The position numbers and the translations under genes are program-made. The notes beneath the pieces were generated by a model. It saw only the letters and a program-made list of their open reading frames with translations. It made no database searches and was not told the origin of the DNA. From contig JAWKHS010000005.1 in the NCBI GenBank assembly GCA_041394705.1, positions 248,001 through 312,000 of the forward strand: 64,000 bases of DNA, read 5' to 3'. Positions within the stretch are counted from its first letter, which is position 1; each line of letters opens with the position of its first letter. Positions 15,807 to 25,235 of this stretch are shown one piece after another. This DNA comes from Vicinamibacterales bacterium (GTDB lineage Bacteria; Acidobacteriota; Vicinamibacteria; Vicinamibacterales; UBA2999).

Positions 15807-17318
15807 ATGTCGAGACAACATCCGAGTACCTGGGTTCTCGCGGTCATCGCCCTCGGGTTCCTCCAGTCGCCCGCGAGCGCCCAGTCGGGCATCGCGCCTC
15901 CCGCACCCGCCCACGCGGGGGGCGCCGATGCGCGGGGGGACCAGCGCAGGCCAGGCGCCTCGCACACGCCACCACCGGTGACGTCGGCGGTCGCCCTGCC
16001 AGGCCTGCCATCGCCGACCGGCCCAGGCCAGAGTGGCACCATCACATCGGCCGCCGGGTTCGCGATCGCCTACAGCGCCAGCAACGACTCGTTCCCGAAT
16101 CCCGACCGCGGGTTCTACTCCTGGAGCAGGCCGGGCGTGAACAACTTCGCCGCGGTGCGGGCGGCGGGCTTCACGCTGGTTCGGAACTACTACGAGCTCG
16201 ACCGCTACCGGACCAAGGATCTGCCGCAGGTCTTCCTCAACGCTCTCGTGGACGACTTCAACTCGGCCCGCCAGACTGGGGTCAAGCTCATCCCGCGGTT
16301 CACGTACAACTGGGGGCCGTACCCGAACCCCGATCCCGACGCCTCTCAGGCGCAGATCGAGCGCCACCTGCAGCAACTGGCGCCGTTGTTCCACGCCAAC
16401 GCCGACGTCATCTCGTCATTCGAGGCCGGCTTCATCGGTGCGTGGGGCGAGTGGCACTCCTCGACCCACGGCCTCGACACCGACCCGGCCGCGAAGGCCG
16501 CCATCCTTGCCGCCCTCATGGCCGCCGTGCCGCCGACGCGGATGATCGCCCTGCGCTACCCCTCCGACATGCAGCTCCTGAACGGCCCGCCCATCACGGC
16601 GGCGGAGGCGTTCTCCGGCACCAACCGCGCGCGCGTGGGCTCCCACCAGGACTGCTTTCTCGGCAGCGCCGACGACTTCGGGACCTGGGGCCGTGGCGGC
16701 AACCCCATGGACGTGGACAAGGCGTACGTGGCCGAGAACGGCCGCTTTGCGGTCGTGGGCGGCGAGACCTGCGCCGTCAACCCGCCGCGCTCGTTGTGCC
16801 CCACGGCGCTGGCCGAGCTCGAATACATGCACTTCAGCAACTTCGACGTCGACTACGAACCCGACGTCGTGCAGGGCTTCAGGGACGGCGGCTGCTACGA
16901 CGAGATGGATCGGCGCCTGGGCTACCGCATCGAGATGGCGTGGGGCCTCTTCCCGCAGAGCACGGCGCGCGGGCAGGACCTCTCCTTCTCGCTGCAGCTT
17001 CGCAACGTGGGCTATGCCGCGATGTTCAACGCCCGGCCGGTGTTCGCGGTGCTGAGCAACGGCACCGAACGCTACGTGACGCCGCTCGCCGTGGACCCGC
17101 GGTCCTGGGCCGCGGGCGAGAGCCCGACCGTGAACGGCAGCATCGCCCTGCCGCCCACGATGAGCCCGGGGACATACCGCCTGGCGCTCTGGCTGCCCGA
17201 CGCCTACGCGTCGCTCCAGAACGATCCTCGATACGCGGTGCGCTTCGCCAACACGGGAACGTGGGACGCGTCCACCGGCGAGAACGTGATCGCCACCGGG
17301 CTCGTCGTCACCCCCTGA
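15807..17318 (+). CDS. Secreted DUF4874/DUF4832-domain protein (putative TIM-barrel glycosidase-like)
   Basis: The 503-aa protein has a signal peptide (MSRQHPSTWVLAVIALGFLQSPASA), a Pro-rich linker to about residue 75, then SFPNPDRGFYSW, which opens DUF4874, with YELDRYR, LIPRFTYNW and FIGAWGEWHSS resembling catalytic regions of TIM-barrel glycoside hydrolases. From about residue 380 a DUF4832-like beta-sandwich follows (RNVGYAAMFNARPVFAVL). DUF4832/4874 proteins are uncharacterised secreted proteins. No neighbouring gene suggests its substrate. Confidence 0.82.
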   Translation: MSRQHPSTWVLAVIALGFLQSPASAQSGIAPPAPAHAGGADARGDQRRPGASHTPPPVTSAVALPGLPSPTGPGQSGTITSAAGFAIAYSASNDSFPNPDRGFYSWSRPGVNNFAAVRAAGFTLVRNYYELDRYRTKDLPQVFLNALVDDFNSARQTGVKLIPRFTYNWGPYPNPDPDASQAQIERHLQQLAPLFHANADVISSFEAGFIGAWGEWHSSTHGLDTDPAAKAAILAALMAAVPPTRMIALRYPSDMQLLNGPPITAAEAFSGTNRARVGSHQDCFLGSADDFGTWGRGGNPMDVDKAYVAENGRFAVVGGETCAVNPPRSLCPTALAELEYMHFSNFDVDYEPDVVQGFRDGGCYDEMDRRLGYRIEMAWGLFPQSTARGQDLSFSLQLRNVGYAAMFNARPVFAVLSNGTERYVTPLAVDPRSWAAGESPTVNGSIALPPTMSPGTYRLALWLPDAYASLQNDPRYAVRFANTGTWDASTGENVIATGLVVTP

Positions 17319-17384
17319 GGGCGAGACCGCCGTCCGGCCTCTGAGCGCGCGTTCCGCCCGACACGGGCCTGGAGGTGCATCGAG

Positions 17385-17678
17385 ATGTTCATCATCGAAC
17401 TGCGCTACACGGCCGACCTGAAGGCGATCGACGCCGCCATGGCGGCCCACATGCGCTTCGTGAAGGCGCAGTACGCGGCCGGACGCTTCCTCGTCTCCGG
17501 CCGCAAGATCCCGCGCGACGGCGGGATCATCGTCGCCACCGGCGCGAGCCGGGAGGAGATCGAAGCCATCGCCCGTCGGGACCCGTTCGTGACGGCCGGG
17601 CTCGCCGAGGTGCGCGTCGTGGAGTTCCGGGCGAGTCAGAAGGCCAGGGATATCCAGGCACGGATCGACGCCGAGTAG
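17385..17678 (+). CDS. YciI-like family protein
   Basis: The 97-aa protein is a complete YciI/muconolactone-isomerase-type ferredoxin-fold domain: MFIIELRYTADL at the start, HMRFVKAQYAAGRFLVSG with the conserved His, and DPFVTAGLAEVRVVEF. Family members are small homo-oligomeric enzymes or stand-alone domains with mostly unknown function. A GGAGG Shine-Dalgarno is 12 nt upstream. It lies 66 nt after the DUF4832 gene and is convergent with the SGNH hydrolase gene. Confidence 0.85.
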   Translation: MFIIELRYTADLKAIDAAMAAHMRFVKAQYAAGRFLVSGRKIPRDGGIIVATGASREEIEAIARRDPFVTAGLAEVRVVEFRASQKARDIQARIDAE

Positions 17679-17687
17679 CGCGCCCCG

Positions 17688-18773
17688 TCACCGCCGCGCG
17701 AGGCGCGTGCCCGGCAGCCCGGCGACTGGCGTGCGGGAGCGCGCCTGGCCGCCCGGGGCGAGCTCCCGGGCGTACGGCTCGAACGCGTCCGCCACGAGCG
17801 CCGTGGCGGTGGTGTTCCAGTGACGGTCGTACGGGCCCAGCACGAGGTCCATCCGCTCGTCGGTCCGGGCCGTCCTCACGATCTCCTGCGGCACCTCGAG
17901 GAAGGCGATGTCGTGCTCCCGGCAGAACGCGCGCAGGACCTCGCGATCGTCGAAGAAGACGTCCCCGACCACCACGGCCATCCGGTGACCGCGGCGCCGC
18001 GTGCTCTCACGGGCCCTGCGCAGGGCGCCGAGTGCGACCTCGTCCAGGAACCGCGGCTCGGTCTCGGCCGAGAAGACCGGCGGCGCCGTCCCGGCGGCCC
18101 GCTGCCGGACCAGCGCAATCCGCTCCTGGAGGAAGTACGGCAGGTACAGCGGGCTGAGCACGTCGTAGACCAGGCTCACGATCCGGTTGCGTGCACCGTC
18201 GGGCGGCACCAGCCGCAGTGCGCCGCCGTCGAGCACGAACCGCGGCTTGTACTTCGCGTAGATGAAGCCGCTGCGCATGCGATCGAGCGTGCCGCGCGAC
18301 ACGAAGAACACGGCCGCGTCGAAGGGCGTCGTCCCGGCGTCGTGCTCGTAGGCGAGCAGTTCCTGATCCAGGCCGTACCCGGGGACCGCGCGATTCCAGA
18401 ACTCGAGGTTCGGGACGCGCGCCTCCAGCAGATCCGAGAACCGCCGGTCCTGGGGGATGCCCCAGCCGAACATCAGGGAGTCGCCGTAGAGGAGGGCGCG
18501 CCGGGTGCCGGCGGCCGCCGCGCCAGGCGCATGGCCGTCGCGGTAGCCGGACGCATCGATGCGGTACTCGACCGTGAAGTGGCGCGTGCGGTGCGTCGTG
18601 ACGACCCCGGGCCGGAAACGCCAGCCGAGCACGTCGTCGATCGCGAAGACATGACCCGGGATGGCCGAGTCCTTCGCGTAGGGAAAGCCCCAGCGGACGA
18701 CGCCTTCCGCCACGGCCAGCGACGCGGCCGTGGCCACGGCGGCCAGCCCGAGACGCAGCAGCCATGCCTTCAT
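17688..18773 (-). CDS. Membrane-anchored SGNH/GDSL hydrolase or acyltransferase (AlgX/AlgJ-like)
   Basis: The 361-aa protein has an N-terminal anchor (residues about 4-24), the nucleophile motif LLYGDSLMFGWG (GDS at 97-99) and the C-terminal catalytic dyad GPYDRHWN (Asp316, His318). The DxHW form is seen in polysaccharide O-acetyltransferases of the AlgX/AlgJ group. It is clearly related to two other proteins of this window (24102-25235 and 32472-34022) and may act on the same exported glycan. The Met at 18773 gives a clean signal anchor; the open frame upstream looks random. Confidence 0.8.
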   Translation of the reverse strand: MKAWLLRLGLAAVATAASLAVAEGVVRWGFPYAKDSAIPGHVFAIDDVLGWRFRPGVVTTHRTRHFTVEYRIDASGYRDGHAPGAAAAGTRRALLYGDSLMFGWGIPQDRRFSDLLEARVPNLEFWNRAVPGYGLDQELLAYEHDAGTTPFDAAVFFVSRGTLDRMRSGFIYAKYKPRFVLDGGALRLVPPDGARNRIVSLVYDVLSPLYLPYFLQERIALVRQRAAGTAPPVFSAETEPRFLDEVALGALRRARESTRRRGHRMAVVVGDVFFDDREVLRAFCREHDIAFLEVPQEIVRTARTDERMDLVLGPYDRHWNTTATALVADAFEPYARELAPGGQARSRTPVAGLPGTRLARR

Positions 18774-19249
18774 CGCGTGCTCGACAGTGTCGGCCCTTCC
18801 GCGGAGCGGTGGCAAGCCGCGTGCCGCAGCGGCGTGCCCGCCTCGGTCCGCCGGCCCCGTGTCCGGCGACGGAATGCGGCGACCCGAGGGGCGAAAAGTG
18901 GCAGCGTCGCTACATCGAGTGAACGGCGGGCCGCCCGCAGGCCGAACCACCCCGGGATCGCTGGATGAACCCGAGGGCGTCCTTCCCCCGAAGACCGGGA
19001 AGCAACTCGCGAAAGAACGGGTATTTCCTCTTCCCCGAGACAGACTTCGCGGACGGGCTGCCGCCGTGCGTCGGGGGCGGCCTGAAAGTCGAGCTGGCCG
19101 TCGCACGTCCACGGTCAGAAGGGCGGGAGACGTCGACCACGCGCAATCCTTACACAACAGCCCGTTCAGGAATGGATCTTGCTACGATACGCGGAGCGCG
19201 ACGTTGTTCAGCGCGAGCAGATTTTGCGGCCGGAAGCGTTCATCCTCCG
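18774..19249. other. Intergenic region without a recognisable gene
   Basis: About 475 bp between the SGNH gene and the divergent GT2 gene. No frame on either strand resembles a protein. A -10-like TACGAT is at 19183-19188, 67 nt before the GT2 start, without a well-spaced -35. The stretch presumably carries the divergent promoters of both genes. Confidence 0.5.
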
Positions 19250-20275
19250 ATGCCCACCAGTCGCCTGAAGCTGTCGATCGTCGTGCCCGCGTTCAACAAC
19301 GCGGGCCAGCTACAGGCTTGCCTCCAGGCCCTGCCTGCCGCCACCACGGCGCCGCACGAGGTCGTCGTGGTGGACGACGGCTCCACGCAGGAAATCCAGG
19401 ACGTCGCCGAGCGCAACGGCGCCGCCTGCATCCGGCTCGATTCGAACTCCGGCCCGTCCTCGGCCCGCAACGCCGGCGCGCGACGCGCCACCGGCGCCGT
19501 GCTGGTGTTCATCGACTCCGATGTCGTCGTGGCGCCCGGCGGCATCGATCGCCTCGTGCAGCCGCTCGCGGCCGACCCTGATCTGGCGGCCGTGTTCGGG
19601 TCCTACGACAACCACCCGAACGCGCCGGGCGTCCTCAGCCAATACCGCAACCTGCTCCACCACTACATGCACCAGACGGCCAGTCCGGAGGCCTCGACCT
19701 TCTGGGCCGGCCTCGGCGCCGTGCGGCGGTCGGTCTTCGAGACGATCGGCGGGTTCGACGAACAGCGCTTCTCGCGCTGCATGGAGGACATCGAGCTCGG
19801 CTACCGCCTGCGTCAATCGGGCTACCGGATCCGCCTGGAGCGGACCGCCCAGGGCACGCATCTCAAGCGCTGGACGCTCAGGTCGGTCATTCGCACCGAC
19901 GTCCACTGCCGAGCCATTCCGTGGTCGCAGTTGCTCATCGAGGGCAAGGGACAGACGGGCGACCTGAACGTGAAAGGGAGCCAGCGGATGAGCGTTGCGC
20001 TCACGGGCCTGGCCGGGCTGTTCCTGGCGCTGGCGATCGTGAAGCCCCTCGCGCTCGGGGCGGCCGTCGCCGCGCTGGCCGGTGTGCTGGTCCTCAACCG
20101 GGGCCTGTACGGCTACCTGGCCCGGGAACGAGGTGTCCTCTTCACCTGCGCCGCGATCCCGTTCCACCTGCTCTACTTCGTCTACAGCGGGCTGGCGTAT
20201 GCCTGGGTCTGGGGTGACCACAAGCTCACGGGACTCGCCAGCGCGCTGACGGGTCTCAAGGACACGCGGTTCTGA
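19250..20275 (+). CDS. GT2 family glycosyltransferase with C-terminal membrane helices
   Basis: The 341-aa protein opens with the GT2 motif LSIVVPAFNNAGQLQACLQ, VVVVDDGST and the DXD-like FIDSDVVV (about residues 88-95), then FDEQRFSRCMEDIELGYRL with the ED catalytic-base motif. Three hydrophobic segments occupy residues 250-325. It should transfer a sugar from a nucleotide donor to a lipid-linked or growing glycan at the inner membrane. It is the first plus-strand gene of the large glycan locus. The ATG at 19250 places the GT-A domain right at the N-terminus. Confidence 0.9.
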   Translation: MPTSRLKLSIVVPAFNNAGQLQACLQALPAATTAPHEVVVVDDGSTQEIQDVAERNGAACIRLDSNSGPSSARNAGARRATGAVLVFIDSDVVVAPGGIDRLVQPLAADPDLAAVFGSYDNHPNAPGVLSQYRNLLHHYMHQTASPEASTFWAGLGAVRRSVFETIGGFDEQRFSRCMEDIELGYRLRQSGYRIRLERTAQGTHLKRWTLRSVIRTDVHCRAIPWSQLLIEGKGQTGDLNVKGSQRMSVALTGLAGLFLALAIVKPLALGAAVAALAGVLVLNRGLYGYLARERGVLFTCAAIPFHLLYFVYSGLAYAWVWGDHKLTGLASALTGLKDTRF

Positions 20276-20325
20276 CTGCCGGCGCCGAGGGGGCCCCGCT
20301 CGCCCGGCCGGGCGCCGGCACTCGC

Positions 20326-21561
20326 ATGAGGATTCTCCTGATCTCTCCGTGGTTCCCGTCGCCGCCCTACGGCGGTGCGCTGATCCGCGTCAGCGAGACG
20401 CTGCGGCACCTGTCCGGCCGCCACGCCGTGACGCTGGTGGCGCCGTCGGCCCATCCGGTCGCGCCGCGCGACCTGGAACCGCTCGCCGCGTGGTGCGACG
20501 CGGTGGAAATCGTGCCGATCTCTGAGCGTCCGGCGGCCGTCCTGGGCCGGATGGCGGCGGGCCTGGTACGCGGCATGCCCCTCATCCAGGGCCTCCACCG
20601 CCATTCCGCGATGCGGCGCGCCGTGGCGCGACTCACGGCCGCCCACGACTACGACGTGGTGCACGTCGAGCACTCGTTCATGGCGCCCTACCTGTCGGCC
20701 ATCGCGCGGGGCCGGCGCCCGCGGACGGTGCTCTCGATGCACAACATCGAGTCGCTCCGCTTCCGGCGTGAACTGGCGACGGCGCGGGGCGGGCGGCGGC
20801 TGGCGCTGCTCCTCGACAGCGTCGTGTTCGCGTCGTGGGAGTCGGCGGCCGTCCGCCGGTTCGACGGTCTCATGGCGGTCTCCACCGTCGAACGCGACTG
20901 GGCGCGGGCCCAGGCGCCGGACACGCCGCTGGCCACCGTGCCGAACGGCGTGGACACGGCGCACTTCGCGCCCGCGCCGGCCGCCAGCCGGACGACGCTG
21001 CTTTTTCCCGGGCTGATGAACTATCCCCCCAACGTCGACGCGGCCACGTGGCTGTGCGACGAGATCCTGCCCCAGGTCGCCGTGCGTCACCCGGATGCCC
21101 GCGTGCGCATCGTCGGCGACAAGCCGACCCCGGACGTCCTGGCGCTGGCCGGCCGGCCGGCCGTCGACGTGACTGGGCGCGTTCCCGACGTGCGGCCGCA
21201 CTTCGCCGAGTGCGCGGCCGTCGTGGTGCCGCTACGGTCGGGCGCGGGGACGCGGCTCAAGATCCTCGAAGCGATGGCCATGCAGCGGCCGGTCGTTTCG
21301 ACCACGCAGGGGGCCGAGGGCCTCGACGTCACCCCCGAGCACGACATCCTGCTCGCCGACACCGCCGCCGGCCTCGCCGCACACGTGTGCCGGCTGCTCG
21401 ACGACGCGGCCCTCGCCGATCGCCTCGCCCGGGCCGGGCGCGAGCTGGTCGAGCGCACCTACGACTGGTCGCGGTGCTTCGGCGCGCTGGATGTCCTCTA
21501 CCAGCAGCTGACCCGGACCGCTCCGGTGCCGGGCCTCGGCACCGTCGAGGACGCCACGTGA
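20326..21561 (+). CDS. GT4 family glycosyltransferase
   Basis: The 411-aa GT-B enzyme starts MRILLISPWFPSPPYGGALI, contains VPNGVDTAHFAP between the two Rossmann domains, and the donor-binding GAGTRLKILEAMAMQRPVV with the EAMA segment typical of GT4. The N-terminus resembles sugar transferases associated with exosortase/EPS loci. Its stop overlaps the next glycosyltransferase gene by 4 nt, so both are co-translated. Confidence 0.92.
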   Translation: MRILLISPWFPSPPYGGALIRVSETLRHLSGRHAVTLVAPSAHPVAPRDLEPLAAWCDAVEIVPISERPAAVLGRMAAGLVRGMPLIQGLHRHSAMRRAVARLTAAHDYDVVHVEHSFMAPYLSAIARGRRPRTVLSMHNIESLRFRRELATARGGRRLALLLDSVVFASWESAAVRRFDGLMAVSTVERDWARAQAPDTPLATVPNGVDTAHFAPAPAASRTTLLFPGLMNYPPNVDAATWLCDEILPQVAVRHPDARVRIVGDKPTPDVLALAGRPAVDVTGRVPDVRPHFAECAAVVVPLRSGAGTRLKILEAMAMQRPVVSTTQGAEGLDVTPEHDILLADTAAGLAAHVCRLLDDAALADRLARAGRELVERTYDWSRCFGALDVLYQQLTRTAPVPGLGTVEDAT

Positions 21562-22886
21562 CGTCCCGCCGCCTCTCGATCTGCTACGCGGCGCCGGGCC
21601 TGCACCTGCGGGCGTCGTCGGGCCCCACGCGCAACCTGCTCAGCCTCGCGGAGGCGCTCGCCCAGTGGGCCGACGTCACCGTGGCGTTTCGCTCCCTCCT
21701 CGATCCCGTCGAGTCGGTCGGCGTGCGCGCCCTGGCCCTCGACCCGTCGGCGTCACCCGGCGGCGCCTTGGGCGACGACAACGCGATGCGCGGACTCCGG
21801 CCCGTCGCCCACCTCGCGTACTGCCGTCGCCTTCGGACCTTCGCGCGCTCGGCGGCGGATTCGTTCGACGTGATCCTCGAGAAGGGCTGGCGGCTCTCGG
21901 GGTGGCTCGCCGCCGCGGCCACCAGGGCGGGGGTTCCGGGCGTGGTCGTCGAGAACGACCTGCGCCTGTGGACCGCGCCCGTGCGCGGCCTCGGCGACGC
22001 CGCCAGAATGGCCGCCCATCACGCGGCCGAGGCCGTCGCGGCCTCACGCTGCCGCCAGGTGCCCTGCGTGATCGCGGAGACCGCCGAGATGCGGGCCCGG
22101 CTCATCCAGCGGCGCCGGCTCGCGCCGGACCGTGTCGAGGTCGTCGGCCTCGGCGTCGATCACGCGCGCTTCCGGCCGCTGGACGACGCGGACGCCCGCG
22201 CCGCGCTCGGCATCGCGCCCGAGGCGCTCGTCTTGCTCTACGTCGGGGCCATGGACGAGTACCACGACCTGCTCCCGCTCATCGCGGCCCTCGGCCACGT
22301 CCGCCCGCCGCACGTGGAGCTGCACGTCGTGGGCGACGGCGAGTACCGGGCGCGCTGCGAACGGGAGGCCGCCGGCGCCGGCGCGAGGGTCCGGTTCCAC
22401 GGGCGCGTGCCGCACGCGGAGGTCCCGCGCTACATCGCCGCCGCCGATCTGTGCGTGGCGCCCTACCGCGCGGAGGCCTTCCACGGCGGCGAGGTGATGT
22501 TCGCCACGCTGAAGATCCCCGAGTACCTCGCCTGCGGGCGCCCCGTGCTGAGCGTGCCCAGTCCCGCCATCGCCCGGCTCGTGATCGACGGGCGTACGGG
22601 GTTCCTGCGGCCCAACGACGGGGCCGCGTGGCGGGACGTCCTGGCGACCCTGCCCGGCCGGGCGGCGCTGGCGGCCTTGCGGCCGGCCGCGGTCGAGGCG
22701 GTGCGCGAGGTCAGCTGGGATCGGACGGCCCGGCGCTATCTGGACATCTGCGAACGCGTGGCCGCCGAGCGGCGCGCGGGCGCGCGGAGGGCCGTCCCCG
22801 CCGCCCCGGCGGCGGCAGCGGCGGTGGGAGCGATCGACACGGTCGGGGGCGCGGACGAGGAGAGACGGGGGACGGCATGCAGGTGA
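21558..22886 (+). CDS. GT4-like glycosyltransferase
   Basis: This 442-aa GT-B protein starts with GTG overlapping the upstream stop (GTGA). It has LLYVGAMDEYHDLLPLI in the donor domain, VRFHGRVPHAEVPRYIAAADLCVAPY, and GEVMFATLKIPEYLACGRPV followed by GFLRPND. The N-terminal part contains SSGPTRNLLSLAEAL, an acceptor-side loop. The C-terminal 40 residues are Ala/Arg-rich and poorly conserved in type. The acceptor sugar is unknown. Confidence 0.88.
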   Translation: MTSRRLSICYAAPGLHLRASSGPTRNLLSLAEALAQWADVTVAFRSLLDPVESVGVRALALDPSASPGGALGDDNAMRGLRPVAHLAYCRRLRTFARSAADSFDVILEKGWRLSGWLAAAATRAGVPGVVVENDLRLWTAPVRGLGDAARMAAHHAAEAVAASRCRQVPCVIAETAEMRARLIQRRRLAPDRVEVVGLGVDHARFRPLDDADARAALGIAPEALVLLYVGAMDEYHDLLPLIAALGHVRPPHVELHVVGDGEYRARCEREAAGAGARVRFHGRVPHAEVPRYIAAADLCVAPYRAEAFHGGEVMFATLKIPEYLACGRPVLSVPSPAIARLVIDGRTGFLRPNDGAAWRDVLATLPGRAALAALRPAAVEAVREVSWDRTARRYLDICERVAAERRAGARRAVPAAPAAAAAVGAIDTVGGADEERRGTACR

Positions 22887-24016
22887 AACGGTTCCAGCAG
22901 CGCGCCACGGTCGGCGCCCGGTACATGAAGGAGTACCTGCTCGACGGCGTCAGCGACGGCTACGAACGGAAGCTGCTCGCGCCCAAGCCGCTCGACGTGA
23001 TTTGCGAGATCACCTACGTCTGCAACCTGGCGTGTCCCACGTGCTTCCGCTGGACCGCCAAGCCCGACGAGCACGAGCTGACGGCCCAGGAATGGATCGA
23101 CGCGATGGGCAAGCTCAAGCGCTGGCTCGGCGCGTTCAACCTGACCTTCACGGGCGGTGAGCCGTTCCTGCGCCCGGACGTCCTCGACGTGATCCGCTAC
23201 GCCTCGGCGAACGGCATCATGACGACGATCGTCTCCAACGGGTCGCTCATCGACAAGGCGCTGGCGCGCCGGATCGTGGAGAGCGGCCTGGACGGCCTCA
23301 CCATCTCGCTCAACAGCCTCACGCCGGAGGTCCACAACAAGACGCGGGGCACCAACGCGGCCTTCGACGAGGTGATGACGGCCCTGGCCAACATGCGGGA
23401 GGTCAGCACCGGCATGCGGCTCACGCTGAGCTGCACCATCCTCAAGGAGACGATCGCCGGGCTCCCTGACGTCGTGGCCTACGCGAAGGCGAACGGGCTC
23501 TACGGCGTGAACTTCCAGCCCATCATGCCCGCCACCACGCTGCCCATCTTCGACAACAGCGGCAAGGCGGCCAAGGTGTCGGTCGGCAGCCCGTACCGCA
23601 ACCTGTTGAAGGACGACGGCAACGAGCGCCGGCAGATCGACGAGGTGTTCGCGCGCCTGCTCGCGATGAAGGAGGACGGCTATCCCATCCTCAACACCGC
23701 CTCACACCTGCGCGAGATCGCCAAGTACCTCAAGGAGCCGACCTCGCCCGAGCTCCTCGAGAAGACCTGCAAGGTCGGCATCCGCAACCTGAACGTCGAT
23801 CCCTTCGGCAACGTCCGCCTCTGCTCGATCTTCAACGTGATCGGCAACATCAAGGACGACTCGCCCGACGCCCTGTGGAGCTCGTCGAACGCCTCGACAC
23901 AGCGCGACGAGATACGCGCCTGCGACAAGATGTGCCGCCTGATGTTCTGCAACTACAAGGAGCTGGACCTCAAGTTCCGGTTCCAGCGCGTGATGCAGAC
24001 GCTCACGCGATCCTGA
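22877..24016 (+). CDS. Radical SAM protein with SPASM-type C-terminal cysteines
   Basis: The 379-aa enzyme carries the radical-SAM [4Fe-4S] motif CNLACPTC (Cys49, Cys53, Cys56), TFTGGEPFLRPDV as the SAM-binding GGE motif, and C-terminal cysteines in CKVGIRNL, RLCSIF and CDKMCRLMFC, arranged as in SPASM/twitch domains that bind auxiliary clusters. It overlaps the upstream glycosyltransferase gene by 10 nt. Members in glycan loci can oxidise, epimerise or dehydrate sugars, while SPASM proteins often modify peptides; no precursor peptide is visible next to it. Confidence 0.9.
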   Translation: MQVKRFQQRATVGARYMKEYLLDGVSDGYERKLLAPKPLDVICEITYVCNLACPTCFRWTAKPDEHELTAQEWIDAMGKLKRWLGAFNLTFTGGEPFLRPDVLDVIRYASANGIMTTIVSNGSLIDKALARRIVESGLDGLTISLNSLTPEVHNKTRGTNAAFDEVMTALANMREVSTGMRLTLSCTILKETIAGLPDVVAYAKANGLYGVNFQPIMPATTLPIFDNSGKAAKVSVGSPYRNLLKDDGNERRQIDEVFARLLAMKEDGYPILNTASHLREIAKYLKEPTSPELLEKTCKVGIRNLNVDPFGNVRLCSIFNVIGNIKDDSPDALWSSSNASTQRDEIRACDKMCRLMFCNYKELDLKFRFQRVMQTLTRS

Positions 24017-24101
24017 AGGCGCCCCGGATGCCTCGAGGCCGTTCCATCGCCGTGCGACCCGCGCCTTGCCCGCGCGTGTTCGTCCCCGCGAGCGCGCCGG
24101 C

Positions 24102-25235
24102 ATGATGCGCCGTGCCCTGTGGGGCCTCGCGGCCCTCGTCGTGCTCGGCGGCGTCGCGGTCGGCCTCGAACTGCTGGGCCGCGTGTACCCGGACCAGCTG
24201 ATGCCGGCCGACTGGCGGCGGGCGTACTTCATGTCGCACTATCCGTTCCGGACGGTGCCGGACCCGGACGTCGGCTTCCGCGTGCCGTCGAACCAGCGCG
24301 CGCTCGTCGAGACCCACGACTACACGTACCTCCTGGAAACCGACGCCGACGGCTTCCCGAACCGCGAGCCGCGGCCCGAACGGGCCGCCGTCGTCGTCCT
24401 GGGCGACTCGCTGGCGACCGCGCCGGGCGTCGACTTCGACAAGAGCTTCGTCCAGCTCCTGGCCGCGGCGCGGCCCGGTGAGGCGGTGGTGAACCTGGCC
24501 GTCGCGGCGGCGGGCCCGGAGCGCCAGTACGCGATCTTCCGGAAGTACGGCGCCTCGCTCGAGCCGCGCGTCGTGATGGCCTGCATCTACCCGGCCAGCG
24601 ACTTCGAGAACGACGAGCCGTTCCGCGCGTGGCTGGCGGCCGAGCCCCGGCCGGACTACGACCGGTTCCGCCTCGACACCGCCGTGCAGGCGCACGACCC
24701 GGGGTGGCTGGGGCGGCAGCTGCAGAAGTCCTGGATGTACGCGTCGCTTCGCGAGGCCGCCCTCGGCGTGTGGGAAGGCGATGCCCACCTGCCGCAGCAC
24801 CGGCGGCTGCCCGACGGGACCGATCTGCTGTTCGGCAAGAACGAACTGGCGTTCGCGTCGACGGCCGCCGCGCCGGACGATCCGCGCCTGGGCCCGCTGG
24901 TCGACGCCGTCGTGCGCTTCCGCGACGCGGTCGAGCACGTCGGGGCGACGTTCGTCGTCGTCCTGATTCCCAGCAAGGAGGAGCTGTTCGCGGTGGCGCC
25001 CGAGCGCACGGCCGCGAACCTCGCCTCGCGCGCCGAGGCGCGGCTCCGGGAGGCCGGCCTGGCCGTCGTGAGCCTGTATGCCCCGCTGCGGCGCCTGGGT
25101 GAGACCGAGGCGCCGTTCTTCAGCCAGGACAGCCATCTCACCGAAGCCGGGAACCGCGTGGCGGCCGACGCGCTGCTCCGGTGGCTCGACGAGCACGTCC
25201 CCCTGGCGCACCGCCGCCGTCCGGAGAACGACTGA
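24102..25235 (+). CDS. Membrane-anchored SGNH hydrolase/acyltransferase-like protein
   Basis: The 377-aa protein has an N-terminal transmembrane anchor (residues about 5-26), nucleophile motif VVLGDSLATAPG (GDS 101-103), an IPSKEELF strand-loop and the C-terminal dyad FSQDSHLTEAGN (Asp343, His345). The catalytic domain should be periplasmic. Its stop overlaps the next GT4 start by one base (TGATG). It is paralogous to 17688-18773 and 32472-34022. An O-acylation or deacylation role on the exported glycan is inferred from context. Confidence 0.82.
   Translation: MMRRALWGLAALVVLGGVAVGLELLGRVYPDQLMPADWRRAYFMSHYPFRTVPDPDVGFRVPSNQRALVETHDYTYLLETDADGFPNREPRPERAAVVVLGDSLATAPGVDFDKSFVQLLAAARPGEAVVNLAVAAAGPERQYAIFRKYGASLEPRVVMACIYPASDFENDEPFRAWLAAEPRPDYDRFRLDTAVQAHDPGWLGRQLQKSWMYASLREAALGVWEGDAHLPQHRRLPDGTDLLFGKNELAFASTAAAPDDPRLGPLVDAVVRFRDAVEHVGATFVVVLIPSKEELFAVAPERTAANLASRAEARLREAGLAVVSLYAPLRRLGETEAPFFSQDSHLTEAGNRVAADALLRWLDEHVPLAHRRRPEND

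Noticed and set aside
17385..17678. Calling the YciI-like gene a GTP cyclohydrolase or muconolactone isomerase
   Set aside because: The domain matches the YciI fold, but no residue or neighbour supports a specific reaction.
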